64,000 nucleotides of DNA from Nitrospira sp. (GTDB lineage: Bacteria; Nitrospirota; Nitrospiria; Nitrospirales; Nitrospiraceae), in contig JAFEBH010000027.1 in assembly GCA_018242765.1 (NCBI GenBank), forward strand, positions 79,690-143,689, written 5' to 3'. Under the pieces are notes generated by a model that did no database searches, had not been told where the DNA came from, and saw only the letters and a list, made by a program, of their open reading frames with translations. A program made the position numbers and the translations under genes. Shown here one piece after another: positions 24,552-32,966 of the stretch; position 1 is the stretch's first letter, and the number at the start of each line of letters is the position of its first letter.

Positions 24552-25391
24552 CTATGGTATTCGCACGTGTCCTTCTCTGGTCGGCTCCGCCACCGACTCC
24601 GATGCGTTCATTGGCACATCGTCCGTCGATCGTCCCAACATGTCCGAGCCACTCTCCGCCTGAGGAATTGGAGCGGGCGGAGCCTGTTCAAGAATGACGA
24701 CCTCCACCCGGCGATTTTTGGCTCGCTGTTCCGAATCAAGATTGGCCGTGACCGGCCTTGTATCGGCATGCCCCACGGCAGCCAGTCGTTCCGACGGCAC
24801 GGCAAACAACTCAGACAAGACTCTGACGACCATCACCGCACGTGCCGCAGAAAGTTCCCAGTTGGAAGGAAATTGTGCAGTCCGTATGGGAACGTTGTCC
24901 GTGTGCCCCTCAACCCTGGTGTACCGGTTGAGTTCCACGATGGCCGTGCTCAGACCTTCAAGAAACGGCAGCGCTTCGCTGCGTATGGCTGCTTCGCCGC
25001 TGTTGAACAGCAGCTGATCCGGAATGGTGATGACGATATCTCCGTTCACTCGTTCGGTGATCCGCACCAAGGCCAACTGCGGCGAGGCTTTAATCCCTTT
25101 CACGAGATTTCGGAGTTTACGGATCGCCACATCCTTGCTCCCCGGAGCATCAGGTGCCGTCAGTGCCTGTTTGTTGGTACTCAACGTCAACGGGGTTGGA
25201 GAGGACGGTGGGCTGACGATCGGATTCAGCGCGGCTTTGATCGACTCGCTCACGGTTCGGTACTTTCCGACATTGACCGAGGAGATCGAGTACATCACGA
25301 CAAAAAAGGCGAACAGCAACGTGATAAAGTCCGCATAGGAGACGAGCCATCGCTCGTGATTTTCATGCTCTTCATGCTTGTGCTTCGCCAT
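24552..25391 (-). CDS. motB: flagellar stator protein MotB
   Basis: 279 residues. A basic N-terminus precedes one membrane helix with the ion-binding Asp21 in LVSYADFITLLFAFFVVMYS. A flexible plug/linker follows (about 45-115) and then an OmpA-like peptidoglycan-binding domain (about 125-260) with VEGHTDNVPIR, NWELSAARA and AKNRRVEVVIL. It anchors the stator to the cell wall. It follows motA after 132 bases. The coupling ion cannot be told from the sequence alone. Confidence 0.96.
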   Translation of the reverse strand: MAKHKHEEHENHERWLVSYADFITLLFAFFVVMYSISSVNVGKYRTVSESIKAALNPIVSPPSSPTPLTLSTNKQALTAPDAPGSKDVAIRKLRNLVKGIKASPQLALVRITERVNGDIVITIPDQLLFNSGEAAIRSEALPFLEGLSTAIVELNRYTRVEGHTDNVPIRTAQFPSNWELSAARAVMVVRVLSELFAVPSERLAAVGHADTRPVTANLDSEQRAKNRRVEVVILEQAPPAPIPQAESGSDMLGRSTDDVPMNASESVAEPTREGHVRIP

Positions 25392-25523
25392 CTACAACCG
25401 TCCCTCGTGAGACGTGCCGCGCATCTCGTGTAAGCGCTTTAAGTTCGTCCTCTGAACTTCAGTGGCCGAACTGATCACCCTGAAGCCCGAAACGAGAAAC
25501 TTGGAGTCAGGTTGAACGACGCT

Positions 25524-26294
25524 TCACTTCTTCCCTTCCTTCGTCCGTTCGTTGTGCGGCAGCACGCCTTCCAACTTCTCCTGTAAGAGTCGAGGGTTTT
25601 CCCCCTGCGCAAGCCCTGCCAACCCCATAATCATCAAGTTTCTGGAGCCGGCTTCTTCCTTCAGCTTCAATTTGATCTTGTTGGCCAAGGGCAAGAAAAA
25701 GAGGTTTGCCGCCCCCACTCCGTACACCGTCGCCACGAATGCCACCGCGATTCCGCCGCCCAACTTTGATGGATCGGCCAGATTTTCCATCACGTGAATG
25801 AGGCCGAGCACGGCTCCGATAATCCCGACGGTTGGTGCATACCCACCGGCTGCTTCCCAGACCTTCGCCGCGATCACACCTTGCTCCTCGTGGTGCTCGA
25901 CCTCAATTTCGAGAATCTCGATTACCGCTTTGGGCTCTGTCCCGTCGACAATGAGCTGAACCCCCTTTTTCATGAAAGGATCCGTGATGGTTTTGAGCTT
26001 CCCCTCCAAGGCGAGCAACCCTTGTTTCCGCGAGATATTCGCAAGCTCCAAGATGAGCTGGATCGTACCTTTGTTGTCGATGTGGGGACCTGAGATCGCG
26101 ATGGTCAGCGCGCCGAAGGCCTTGATCACCACCGGCAATGGATTCTGTATGCAAATGGCACCAAACGTGCCTCCGATCACGATGATGAAAGCCGTCAGCT
26201 GCATGATCGAGCCGACGTGCCCACCTTCGAGGATCTGGCCTCCGATAATGGAGCCTAAGGCGATCACAATCCCAAGAATTGTTGCGATATCCAT
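25524..26294 (-). CDS. motA: flagellar stator protein MotA
   Basis: 256 residues, four membrane helices: two near the N-terminus (IATILGIVIALGSIIGG and LTAFIIVIGGTFGAI) and two in the C-terminal half (YAPTVGIIGAVLGLIHVMEN and GGGIAVAFVATVYGVGAANL), with a cytoplasmic loop between that carries charged torque residues. It forms the ion-driven stator with MotB. It lies between cheZ (26407-27003) and motB on one strand. The C-terminus is charged (KEGKK). Confidence 0.96.
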   Translation of the reverse strand: MDIATILGIVIALGSIIGGQILEGGHVGSIMQLTAFIIVIGGTFGAICIQNPLPVVIKAFGALTIAISGPHIDNKGTIQLILELANISRKQGLLALEGKLKTITDPFMKKGVQLIVDGTEPKAVIEILEIEVEHHEEQGVIAAKVWEAAGGYAPTVGIIGAVLGLIHVMENLADPSKLGGGIAVAFVATVYGVGAANLFFLPLANKIKLKLKEEAGSRNLMIMGLAGLAQGENPRLLQEKLEGVLPHNERTKEGKK

Positions 26295-26406
26295 TCGCCA
26301 TCGCCCTCACGCATGCAACCGATCACGTGTTACCGGTTTCTGTTTGGAAGTGTGCGGGTTTGAGCTTTCCGTCAACAGGGCACGCCACAACCTGCTCTCT
26401 GGACCC

Positions 26407-27003
26407 CTATTTGAACCCGAATTGCGCCAAAATATCGTCGACCACCTTTTGCTTCATGGCGGTGGTCTTTGACTCTTCAAGTTGTTTCAACAAATGGCCT
26501 GCCGTGCCGTTCTTCACCACCGTCTCTCCATTCTGTTGCAGACCAAATACCACCACAAGTTCCATTAACTTATGCTGCACTTCATCGAGAATCGAGACTA
26601 ACTTCTTGACCCGCTGTGCCACCAAGTCTTGGAAGGACAATGCCGTCATGATGTCGGTTAAATATTTCCCCTCTTGAGTCACCACGGTATTGATGGTGTT
26701 CAGTCGCTCTGCAAGCTTGGCACAGTCCATGGTCTGTAAGACCTCAATGACTGCTCTCAGTTCTTTCCCGATATGGCTGTGCTCATCCTGAATCAACTCC
26801 GTCAATCGCATCACCTCCAGCGTTCCTTCTTCTGTCATCTTGTTCAGGTCACTCAGATGGGAGGATGCCGTCGGCAGCTGCTGGCTGCTGGAGATGATTT
26901 GGGGTCCCGCTTCGGAAATAGCTTTTGTCGCGTTGTCGACAAACCGTGCTAAGTCGCCCAGCTCTTCGTAGAGTTTATGCTCTCGTTTGTTCACTCTGGT
27001 CAC
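26407..27003 (-). CDS. cheZ: CheY-P phosphatase CheZ
   Basis: 198 residues, close to the usual CheZ length of about 210. A long helical hairpin is followed by YLTDIMTALSFQDLVAQRVK with catalytic Asp126 and Gln130, then a linker and a C-terminal helix ending KQKVVDDILAQFGFK, which matches the CheY-binding tail of CheZ (DLLxxLGF). It lies 41 bases downstream of a CheY gene and upstream of motA. It should limit the lifetime of CheY-P. Confidence 0.9.
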   Translation of the reverse strand: MTRVNKREHKLYEELGDLARFVDNATKAISEAGPQIISSSQQLPTASSHLSDLNKMTEEGTLEVMRLTELIQDEHSHIGKELRAVIEVLQTMDCAKLAERLNTINTVVTQEGKYLTDIMTALSFQDLVAQRVKKLVSILDEVQHKLMELVVVFGLQQNGETVVKNGTAGHLLKQLEESKTTAMKQKVVDDILAQFGFK

Positions 27004-27044
27004 CCTTGAGTCCGCTCAGGCACGAATGTCTCGTGCACCCCATG

Positions 27045-27425
27045 CTACTTGAATATCTTTGCAAGTTTTTCTTGCAAGGTCTCGGCCGTAAACGGTTTCA
27101 CGATGTAATTACTGACTCCCGCTTGTACGGCTTCCACCAAATTGCGTTGTTGGGCCTCAGCCGTGACCATGAGGACAGGTATGGCTTTCAATTGTTCGTC
27201 GGCCCGGATGGCTCGAAGCATCTCAATCCCCGTCATCACCGGCATATTCCAATCTGAGACGACGAAATCATACTTCCTCGTTTTCAGTTTCTGCAGACCA
27301 TCTTGTCCGTTTTCGGCTTCGTCGATATTGGAAAAGCCAAGTTGTTTTAGAACATTCTTCACAATTCTTCGCATCGTGACCATGTCATCCACGACGAGAA
27401 TTTTCATGCTTGGATCGGCCGGCAT
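27045..27425 (-). CDS. cheY: chemotaxis response regulator CheY
   Basis: 126 residues, receiver only, close to E. coli CheY throughout: ILVVDDMVTMRRIVKNVLKQ, phosphoacceptor Asp58 in VVSDWNMPVMTG, VTAEA, and NYIVKPFTAETL. It should bind the flagellar switch when phosphorylated. AAGGAGG lies four bases before the start. With cheZ immediately after it and motA-motB following, this is probably the flagellar CheY, while the copy at 23133-23504 may serve a phosphate-sink or second role (inference). Confidence 0.95.
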   Translation of the reverse strand: MPADPSMKILVVDDMVTMRRIVKNVLKQLGFSNIDEAENGQDGLQKLKTRKYDFVVSDWNMPVMTGIEMLRAIRADEQLKAIPVLMVTAEAQQRNLVEAVQAGVSNYIVKPFTAETLQEKLAKIFK

Positions 27426-27472
27426 ATTGCCTCCTTTTCTCAGCTCACTGCCAAAACTCCAACCGCAGTAGA

Positions 27473-27500
27473 TGATCGGTTGAGAATGCCGAAATCTTTC
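27473..27500 (-). promoter_or_regulatory. possible sigma-28 promoter for cheY-cheZ-motA-motB
   Basis: Minus-strand GAAAG, 15 bases, ACCGATCA, about 50 bases before the cheY start. The final bases of the -10 box differ from GATAA, so it is weaker than the fliC and flgM promoters. Confidence 0.42.
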
Positions 27501-27723
27501 ATCATAGATCGGAGTGATTATTGAACGACCTGGATCCTGATGGACGATCGCGCTTGACGCTTATCAAGCAGAGAGGGGCTCCTGTGTGCGTGTGGAGAGC
27601 GGCTCACTCGTATGAACACATCGCGGGACACTTCATACTCGCCGCTCATGCCCGCACCCCCATTCGGCGTGCACCGGGACAGCAGGTGACCATGCTTCAA
27701 CGGCTCACGCGATGTTCGGCGCG

Positions 27724-27957
27724 TCACGCGGCTTGCTTGGACCGGCTGTGCATCCATTCATGGATGTCACGCCGGAGGAAGCGCCAATGCTTTCCGATTT
27801 TGGACGCCGGGAGTTCACCGCCTCGTGCCAGTTTGTAGACCGTGGACTTGGGCACGCGAAGAAACCGTGCCACCTCCATGACGGTGAGAATTTCTCCGTC
27901 CCGACTGGCGCCCGTTTCGGATTGAGTCGCCGTTTCAGCAGATACATCACTATTCAT
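27724..27957 (-). CDS. small excisionase-type helix-turn-helix DNA-binding protein
   Basis: 77 residues: an acidic N-terminal extension, then ILTVMEVARFLRVPKSTVYKL, ARGGELPASKIGKHWRFLR and DIHEWM, the MerR/Xis-like winged helix often annotated as an excisionase-family DNA-binding domain. Here there is no integrase nearby, so it more probably regulates transcription. It is divergent from the MinD-like gene (180 bases between starts). A sigma-28-like promoter ends only about ten bases before the ATG, so the leader would be very short. Target genes are unknown. Confidence 0.75.
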   Translation of the reverse strand: MNSDVSAETATQSETGASRDGEILTVMEVARFLRVPKSTVYKLARGGELPASKIGKHWRFLRRDIHEWMHSRSKQAA

Positions 27958-27967
27958 AACGACTGAT

Positions 27968-27995
27968 GTATCGGCGTATCAGCTGGAAAACTTAA
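27968..27995 (-). promoter_or_regulatory. sigma-28-like promoter upstream of the HTH gene
   Basis: Minus-strand TAAG, 15 bases, GCCGATAC. The match is good, but the distance to the annotated ATG (27957) leaves a leader of only a few bases. Confidence 0.55.
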
Positions 27996-28137
27996 GCTGC
28001 CGTTTAGACCATCTCTCCATCATCAGAAGTCATTTCTTTCCACTGTGTGCAGCTGGAAGCGGGGCTGTTCAGATTTCACGGATAGCGACCGAAGAAGACT
28101 CTGACAGTTTCTCCAAAACAAGCAGAAACCAATCTCA

Positions 28138-29037
28138 ATGGCACAGATCATCTCCGTCGCGTCAGGAAAAGGTGGAGTCGGAAAGAGTGTCGTCGCAACC
28201 AATCTGGCCCTGCTCCTCGCCAGAAAGGGCAAGCAGGTAGTGCTCGCGGACCTGGACGTCGGCGGGGCTGATGCCCATATCCTTCTTGGCCTCCTCAACC
28301 CGTCCATAACCTTGACCGACTTTCTCACTCATCGAGTCGAACAATTGGATGCCGTGGCTCAACGGCTCCCGCTTCATCCCAACTTGAGGATCATCCCCGG
28401 CACCGGCGATACCTTGGCCACTGCCAACATGCCTTATTCCCAGAAAAAGCGTCTGATTCGCCATTTTCAAGACATCCATACGGACATCATCCTTGTCGAT
28501 ATCGGAGCCGGAACGAGCTATCATGCACTCGATTTTTTTCTGATGGCCGACCACCATATCGCCGTTGCGACTCCGGACCCGACGTCGGTCCTGGACCTCT
28601 ATCGATTCATTAAGCTGGCGGCTATTCGTCGTGTGCTTTCGATGTTTCTGATGCGGGACGTGACCGCAGAAGGTCTTGCGAACCGGGACTACAGTAGCGT
28701 GGAAGAGGTACTGGACGTCGCAGGCAAGACAGATGAATCCGGTCGGAAGATTGCGGAAACCACGTTGCAAACCTTTCACCCGTCGCTCATCCTTAACCGG
28801 ACCTCCGGACGTGCCCGCGTGAATGTGCCGCAGCTCAAGAAGCTCCTTAAGGAATATGTCGGGGGTGATTTAAGCTTGCTGGGGGAGATTCCGGATGATT
28901 CTTCGATAGAACAAGCAGTACGGGCGTATGTCCCGGTGATCCAGCATAACCCATCTTCTCCTGCTGCACTTGCCCTGGGACAAATAGCTGATGCCTTGTT
29001 GATGATGCTGGCTACAGCCACTCCCTCAGCCGCCTAA
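28138..29037 (+). CDS. MinD/ParA-family ATPase (FlhG-like)
   Basis: 299 residues. Deviant Walker A SGKGGVGKS at residues 9-17 with the extra signature Lys, switch ADLDVGGADAH, Walker B-like DIILVDIGAGTSYHALDFFL and ATPDPTSVLDLYRFIK: a Mrp/MinD-type ATPase. In flagellated bacteria such proteins (FlhG/FleN/YlxH) set flagellar number and place. This one lacks an obvious N-terminal FlhF-activating motif and there is no flhF beside it, so the role is an inference from location between motility blocks. It is one of only three complete plus-strand genes. The start has no strong ribosome binding site, but the P-loop begins right after it, as usual. Confidence 0.82.
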   Translation: MAQIISVASGKGGVGKSVVATNLALLLARKGKQVVLADLDVGGADAHILLGLLNPSITLTDFLTHRVEQLDAVAQRLPLHPNLRIIPGTGDTLATANMPYSQKKRLIRHFQDIHTDIILVDIGAGTSYHALDFFLMADHHIAVATPDPTSVLDLYRFIKLAAIRRVLSMFLMRDVTAEGLANRDYSSVEEVLDVAGKTDESGRKIAETTLQTFHPSLILNRTSGRARVNVPQLKKLLKEYVGGDLSLLGEIPDDSSIEQAVRAYVPVIQHNPSSPAALALGQIADALLMMLATATPSAA

Positions 29038-29588
29038 CTTCCGCTCGCCGGCTGTTCGCGTTCCCTCCCTGCAACCAGCTTTACGGCTTCTGGACGATCA
29101 CGGCATCCCCTCCTACCCGTCATATTCCTGGTATCCGATCGTCTTCGCAATTACACCAGCATCTGTGCGGCATCGGATCGTCGGTCCCACTCCCGTTCTG
29201 TGAACGGCTGCAGTCACTCATTCCGCAAGCATCCGAGAACTTCCGATGCAGTGCCTACCTGGAAGGCCGGTGTGCGCACCTTGCGTGCCGCAACGCCAAT
29301 TCCTCCTCATCCTGCTTCCCAGCTCCGAACGTTTCGATCGTAGCGTTCAGTGAGAGAAGCGTAATCTGGCTGCTGATTCTCGGAGTTTCGTTTCGGCAGG
29401 TATCGATCCGCTTCTCGACTGTCGTGACGATTCCCTTGATGCTGGATCGACTCAGGAGTGAATTCTCAAATACAGCAGAGCCCTTGTATGACGAACGTCA
29501 CTTTCCATCTCGCAGTTTGCTGAAAAACTCGGTTTCTGCGTCGCGCATCGTTGCATGATGATAGAAAGAACTGTAGCACTCTACACCT
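29038..29588. other. gap with a start-less open frame, possible gene fragment
   Basis: On the plus strand one frame stays open from about 28991 to 29558 without a usable start at its 5' end. It reads parts such as CGIGSSVPLPFCERLQSLIP and YLEGRCAHLACRN. It overlaps the 3' end of the MinD-like gene in another frame. I do not recognise a family. It could be a 5'-truncated gene remnant or chance. Near 29518 the phrase TTTGCTGAAAAACTC resembles the end of the repeat at 29589-29710. Confidence 0.3.
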
Positions 29589-29710
29589 CAGAATGCTCAA
29601 AAAGGCCGCCCAGCAAGGCCGCAGCGAGCGAAGGGGCGAGGCGTACGCTTCGGTACGTTGAGTGCCTGAGTGATGCGAGAACGCCGCTGGAGGACTTTTT
29701 CAGCATTCTG
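29589..29710. repeat. 122-bp palindromic element abutting the pilZ stop codon
   Basis: Terminal inverted repeats CAGAATGCTCAAAAAGGCC and GGACTTTTTCAGCATTCTG enclose a GC-rich interior with its own palindrome (GCGTACGCTTCGGTACG). It codes for nothing and ends at the base next to the TAG of pilZ. It looks like a REP or MITE-type element and may end the filament operon transcript. Confidence 0.7.
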
Positions 29711-30319
29711 CTAGTTGGGTTGACCTCGGCTTGCACGCAATCGTTGGGCTTGCACGTGCAAAATGTGGCGAATCAAGTGTTCCTGATCATCAGGCGTCAG
29801 GTCGATAAACTCGGTGGCTATTGTAAACCCTTGACCGTCGTCGACAGGAACTGCCCGAATGACTTTCACATGCGCCCGGATCATGGTGAACGGTGGAAGA
29901 ATGAGCTTGATCGCCAATTGAGCATCGGCTGCGAATTCCTGCAAAGAGACAAACCCGACCCCTCCCCCGCTCAGATTGACATCCGTAGGCTGTGCCAGCG
30001 TGACGTTGGACGGCTGACTGGTGGCAAGCGCATTCAAAATCACTTCGAGCAGGTAATCGACTTTTCTGATCCAGGGGAGAACCGCTGAATCGACCACTAT
30101 CTCACTAGAACGTGCCAAAAGATCCGACGTCGGTTTGTTCACGACTACTGCAATCGACTCCGGCGTCGCATGGCTCAGATCTACGGGTACACTCATCCCT
30201 CCTTCGGTCACCAATCGGTATTCCATCAGGACCCGATCATCGATTCTCATCCACTCACGTCGTTCGTCCGGCTCTGTACTGCGAGACGTCGATGACACAG
30301 TCATGATAGGCGATGCCAT
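29711..30319 (-). CDS. PilZ-domain protein, putative c-di-GMP effector
   Basis: 202 residues. The two PilZ c-di-GMP signatures are visible: an Arg-rich RREWMRIDDR near residues 20-28 and DVNLSGGGVGF near 114-124 (D/NxSxxG). The middle contains a helical segment (about 55-105) between the motifs, so the domain is interrupted or extended compared with a plain PilZ. It ends the fliC-flaG-fliD-fliS-fliT operon, which suggests c-di-GMP control of motility. AGGTG lies seven bases before the ATG. A palindromic element begins immediately after its stop. Confidence 0.82.
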   Translation of the reverse strand: MASPIMTVSSTSRSTEPDERREWMRIDDRVLMEYRLVTEGGMSVPVDLSHATPESIAVVVNKPTSDLLARSSEIVVDSAVLPWIRKVDYLLEVILNALATSQPSNVTLAQPTDVNLSGGGVGFVSLQEFAADAQLAIKLILPPFTMIRAHVKVIRAVPVDDGQGFTIATEFIDLTPDDQEHLIRHILHVQAQRLRASRGQPN

Positions 30320-30369
30320 GATTCACACCTCGTGGGACACGTCACATTTCACGCGTCACAGGATACGCC

Positions 30370-30696
30370 TTAGGCTTCTATGGACACAGCCTCCGGTGGG
30401 GATGGGGGGATACCTAGACGTTGACCTAATACCTGCACCCGCCGCTTCGTCACCTGCGCCTCCACCAGCAGATCTTCTAAGACGGCTTGAGCAGTCTGGA
30501 TGCGGTCACGAAGTTCGCCATCCATCTTCAACAGCTCTTCGATGGGGAGCGTTGATGCAGGGGTCGACGCCAGGAGCAGACTTCGTTCGCTATAACACTG
30601 AATGACCTCATCCCATCGCCCCTGTTGAGCGGCTTCCCCAGCCACCCTAGTCAGTCGCACGATGTCGGCTTGGCTTCCGCTCACCGGTAGCCTCAT
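30370..30696 (-). CDS. fliT: FliT-like flagellar export chaperone
   Basis: 108 residues, all-helical, with no sharp motif: IVRLTRVAGEAAQQGRWDEV followed by QCYSERSLLL, and DRIQTAQAVLEDLL. The size, helical content and place right after fliS in the fliC-fliD-fliS order match FliT, which caps the export of FliD and in enterics also affects FlhDC. The assignment rests mainly on context. Its ATG overlaps the fliS stop by four bases, so translation is coupled. Confidence 0.7.
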   Translation of the reverse strand: MRLPVSGSQADIVRLTRVAGEAAQQGRWDEVIQCYSERSLLLASTPASTLPIEELLKMDGELRDRIQTAQAVLEDLLVEAQVTKRRVQVLGQRLGIPPSPPEAVSIEA

Positions 30697-31088
30697 CGGG
30701 TACCGACCAGACGAGTCTGCTGCTGCGCAGCCACTTCACGCCAGGCTTCGCGGAGTATGTTGAGACAACGGAGAGGACCATCCAACCTCCGCTCGTTATT
30801 CCGCGCATTGGCTTCTACCATTTCAATCATCATGTAGTCGTACAATCTTCGGAGAGATCGCGCGATTTCACCGCCTCGTTCAAGATCGAGCACACTGTTC
30901 AGTTCGCCGACGATCGCAATGGCTCGTCCCAGATGTCGAGCTTTCTCCCGGACATTTTTAGCCGGAATCTCGCGCTTCGCGATTTCAAGCGACTGAATCG
31001 CGCCGTCATACAACAGAACCACGAGTTGAACACCGGAAGAGGTGACGACCTGAGTCTGTTCATATTGGCGAGCGTACTGAGTGATCAT
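30693..31088 (-). CDS. fliS: flagellin export chaperone FliS
   Basis: 131 residues. Typical FliS features: N-terminal YARQYEQTQVVTSSGVQLVV, LLYDGAIQSLEIAKREI, LNSVLDLERGGEIARSLRRL and YDYMMIEMVEANARNNE. It binds the C-terminal helices of flagellin in the cytoplasm and keeps it export-competent. In systems with FliW, FliS-bound flagellin competes in the FliW/CsrA partner switch; both fliW and csrA are in this window. Located between fliD and fliT. Confidence 0.93.
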   Translation of the reverse strand: MITQYARQYEQTQVVTSSGVQLVVLLYDGAIQSLEIAKREIPAKNVREKARHLGRAIAIVGELNSVLDLERGGEIARSLRRLYDYMMIEMVEANARNNERRLDGPLRCLNILREAWREVAAQQQTRLVGTR

Positions 31089-31106
31089 AGCGCAAATGCC
31101 TCGTTT

Positions 31107-32510
31107 CTAGGATTGCTGACTCTGTGTTGATTGAGACTGAAGAAAGCTGCTTTGTCCTTTGAGCTGCGACAAGAGTGCATCCAGGGCCGCATACTGAAGT
31201 TTCAAGCGGTCTTGGTACTGATTTACAGAATCTTGTTTTCTCGCGATCTCGTCCCCGAGCTGAGAGACTTGACTGGTCACACCATTCTTCCGAAGAGTAA
31301 GAACACCTCCGGAGACGTCGGTTAAAGCGTCTACGGCCTTGCTCACAGATTGAGCAAGCCCAGCCACACTTCCCTGGTTACTGACAAGCGCCTTGACGTC
31401 GGCATAGTTGGTACTCAATACCGTGCTCAATTTGGCTTCGTCCACCGTGATGGTCCCATCCCGCTCAGTCTTGAACCCGATCTGGCCGAGACTGGAATAG
31501 GTCGCTGCACCGCTCGACGTCGAAGACAAGGCCGTTCTCAACCGCGACAACACGGTTTTGACCGAGGACTCGCCGAAGAAGTCTCCCCCCTCATGGGTAG
31601 TGACGTCGTAGCTGTTCCGCTGATTGATGAAGTTCACGATGTCATTGTACGTTGTCGCCAGATTTTTAATGTTTGTTTTGACGGCATTCACGTCCTGAGT
31701 CACGTTGACTTGGATCGTTCCGGTTCCCGTGGTTTTCGTCAGCGCCAGTACGATACCTGGAAGCGCATCGGAAACGGTATTCGAACTTCGCTCAATCGTC
31801 AGAGGGGTGAGTGCCTGATCGCCCACCTGGATCTGTGCATTTTGGGCCGCGGCAAGGGTGTCGATTCCTCCCGTCCCGCTGCCATTGAGAAGATCCAAAT
31901 CAGTATCATCCGCCAGGATAGTAACCGCATTAGCGCTACCGGTATTATTGGAGGAAATAGCCAGCCGATAAGATGGCGCGGCTTCCGTACCGGCATTGAT
32001 CACAGACGCGGTCACACCAGCTCCCAGGTTATTGATCTGGTCACGCAAGTCAGTCAACGTCCCGGTCGAACCCAATGTCACGGTCTGGTTGGTTCCTGAT
32101 CCCACTTTGAACGTAAATGTAGCCGAACTACCGCTCACGATGTCGGCCGTCGCGGAGGGCACCGCTTTAGCAGCCTTACTGACGATTTGGTGAGACTGTG
32201 CGAGCTGAACAACTCGGATACTGTACGATCCCGCTGTGGCCGTGGACGAGGTCGATGCAGACAGAACTGTAGAATCAGACACGGAGACCGCCGATCTATC
32301 AAATGACGTAGGCAACCGCAGTGCCTCGGCGGCGCTTTGCAAAGCCACCACTTTCGTACTCAGGGTGGTCAGATCCGTAAACTTCGTACTGAGGTCTGAC
32401 TTTTTTTTGGTCAGTTCATCAACCGGCTGCTGCGCCACCTTGACCAGTGCATCGACAACCTGTCCAAAATCCAGCCCGTTACCGAGTCCTCCGAAACTTA
32501 TCGTAGCCAT
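31107..32510 (-). CDS. fliD: flagellar filament cap protein FliD
   Basis: 467 residues. The N-terminal signature ISFGGLGNGLDFGQVVDALV is followed by a coiled region, a flagellin-IN-like module (about 140-210, FKVGSGTNQTVTLGS) and the C-terminal coiled segment (about 400-460) ending QSSFLQSQSTQSQQS. FliD forms the cap under which flagellin polymerises. It lies between flaG (21 bases upstream) and fliS (18 bases downstream). Confidence 0.94.
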   Translation of the reverse strand: MATISFGGLGNGLDFGQVVDALVKVAQQPVDELTKKKSDLSTKFTDLTTLSTKVVALQSAAEALRLPTSFDRSAVSVSDSTVLSASTSSTATAGSYSIRVVQLAQSHQIVSKAAKAVPSATADIVSGSSATFTFKVGSGTNQTVTLGSTGTLTDLRDQINNLGAGVTASVINAGTEAAPSYRLAISSNNTGSANAVTILADDTDLDLLNGSGTGGIDTLAAAQNAQIQVGDQALTPLTIERSSNTVSDALPGIVLALTKTTGTGTIQVNVTQDVNAVKTNIKNLATTYNDIVNFINQRNSYDVTTHEGGDFFGESSVKTVLSRLRTALSSTSSGAATYSSLGQIGFKTERDGTITVDEAKLSTVLSTNYADVKALVSNQGSVAGLAQSVSKAVDALTDVSGGVLTLRKNGVTSQVSQLGDEIARKQDSVNQYQDRLKLQYAALDALLSQLKGQSSFLQSQSTQSQQS

Positions 32511-32531
32511 ACCACGTCCTTGTGCACACAG

Positions 32532-32891
32532 TTAGGCATGTTCTTCGAACAGCGCCCCTTTTGATCCTGAGAGACTCTTAGCTAAATCAATCACTTCCTT
32601 GGGTGGAATCTGTCGAATCACTTCTCCGGAATCCCCCTTCAGAATCTTCACGACTATCCGCTCCAGATCTGGATCGACTTCGATCTGGAATTTCGAACTC
32701 GATTGCTGCAACGCATCCTTCACTTTACTCACGGCTTGCTCAAGCGCTACCCGATCCGTGGGAGAGGCAAACGAGAAGTCAGCACTTTGAGTGTGCTCGT
32801 CTACAGGCTTCGTCTTGAGAGAAGCAGCTGTTTGACTTCTGTTATTCGCAGTGGCCGGGAGATCCACCTTCGATGTTACATTGGTGATCAT
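32532..32891 (-). CDS. flaG: FlaG family protein
   Basis: 119 residues. After a disordered N-terminus the C-terminal half has the FlaG pattern: VSKVKDALQQSSSKFQIEVD, LERIVVKILKGDSGEVIRQI, PPKEVIDLAKSL. FlaG proteins affect filament length in several bacteria; the mechanism is not well defined. Placed between fliC and fliD as is common. Confidence 0.85.
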   Translation of the reverse strand: MITNVTSKVDLPATANNRSQTAASLKTKPVDEHTQSADFSFASPTDRVALEQAVSKVKDALQQSSSKFQIEVDPDLERIVVKILKGDSGEVIRQIPPKEVIDLAKSLSGSKGALFEEHA

Positions 32892-32921
32892 ATGTACCCC
32901 CTATGTCACTCCATTCACCGT

Positions 32922-32947
32922 GCCCCTCTCCGATTTAGGAGAGGGGC
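32922..32947 (-). terminator. perfect ten-pair hairpin between fliC and flaG
   Basis: GCCCCTCTCC and GGAGAGGGGC pair around a six-base loop. No T-run follows, so it is more likely an mRNA-stabilising or partial terminator that lets fliC be expressed above flaG-fliD. Confidence 0.5.
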
Positions 32948-32966
32948 GGTAAACGGTGTGCGGCCA

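Noticed and set aside
26295..26406. Sigma-54 promoter upstream of motA
   Set aside because: TGGCGTGCCCTGTTGA has the -24 half but the -12 half does not align at the required spacing.
27518..27838. Short frames on both strands downstream of the HTH gene
   Set aside because: Overlapping each other and the HTH gene, without motif or ribosome binding site.
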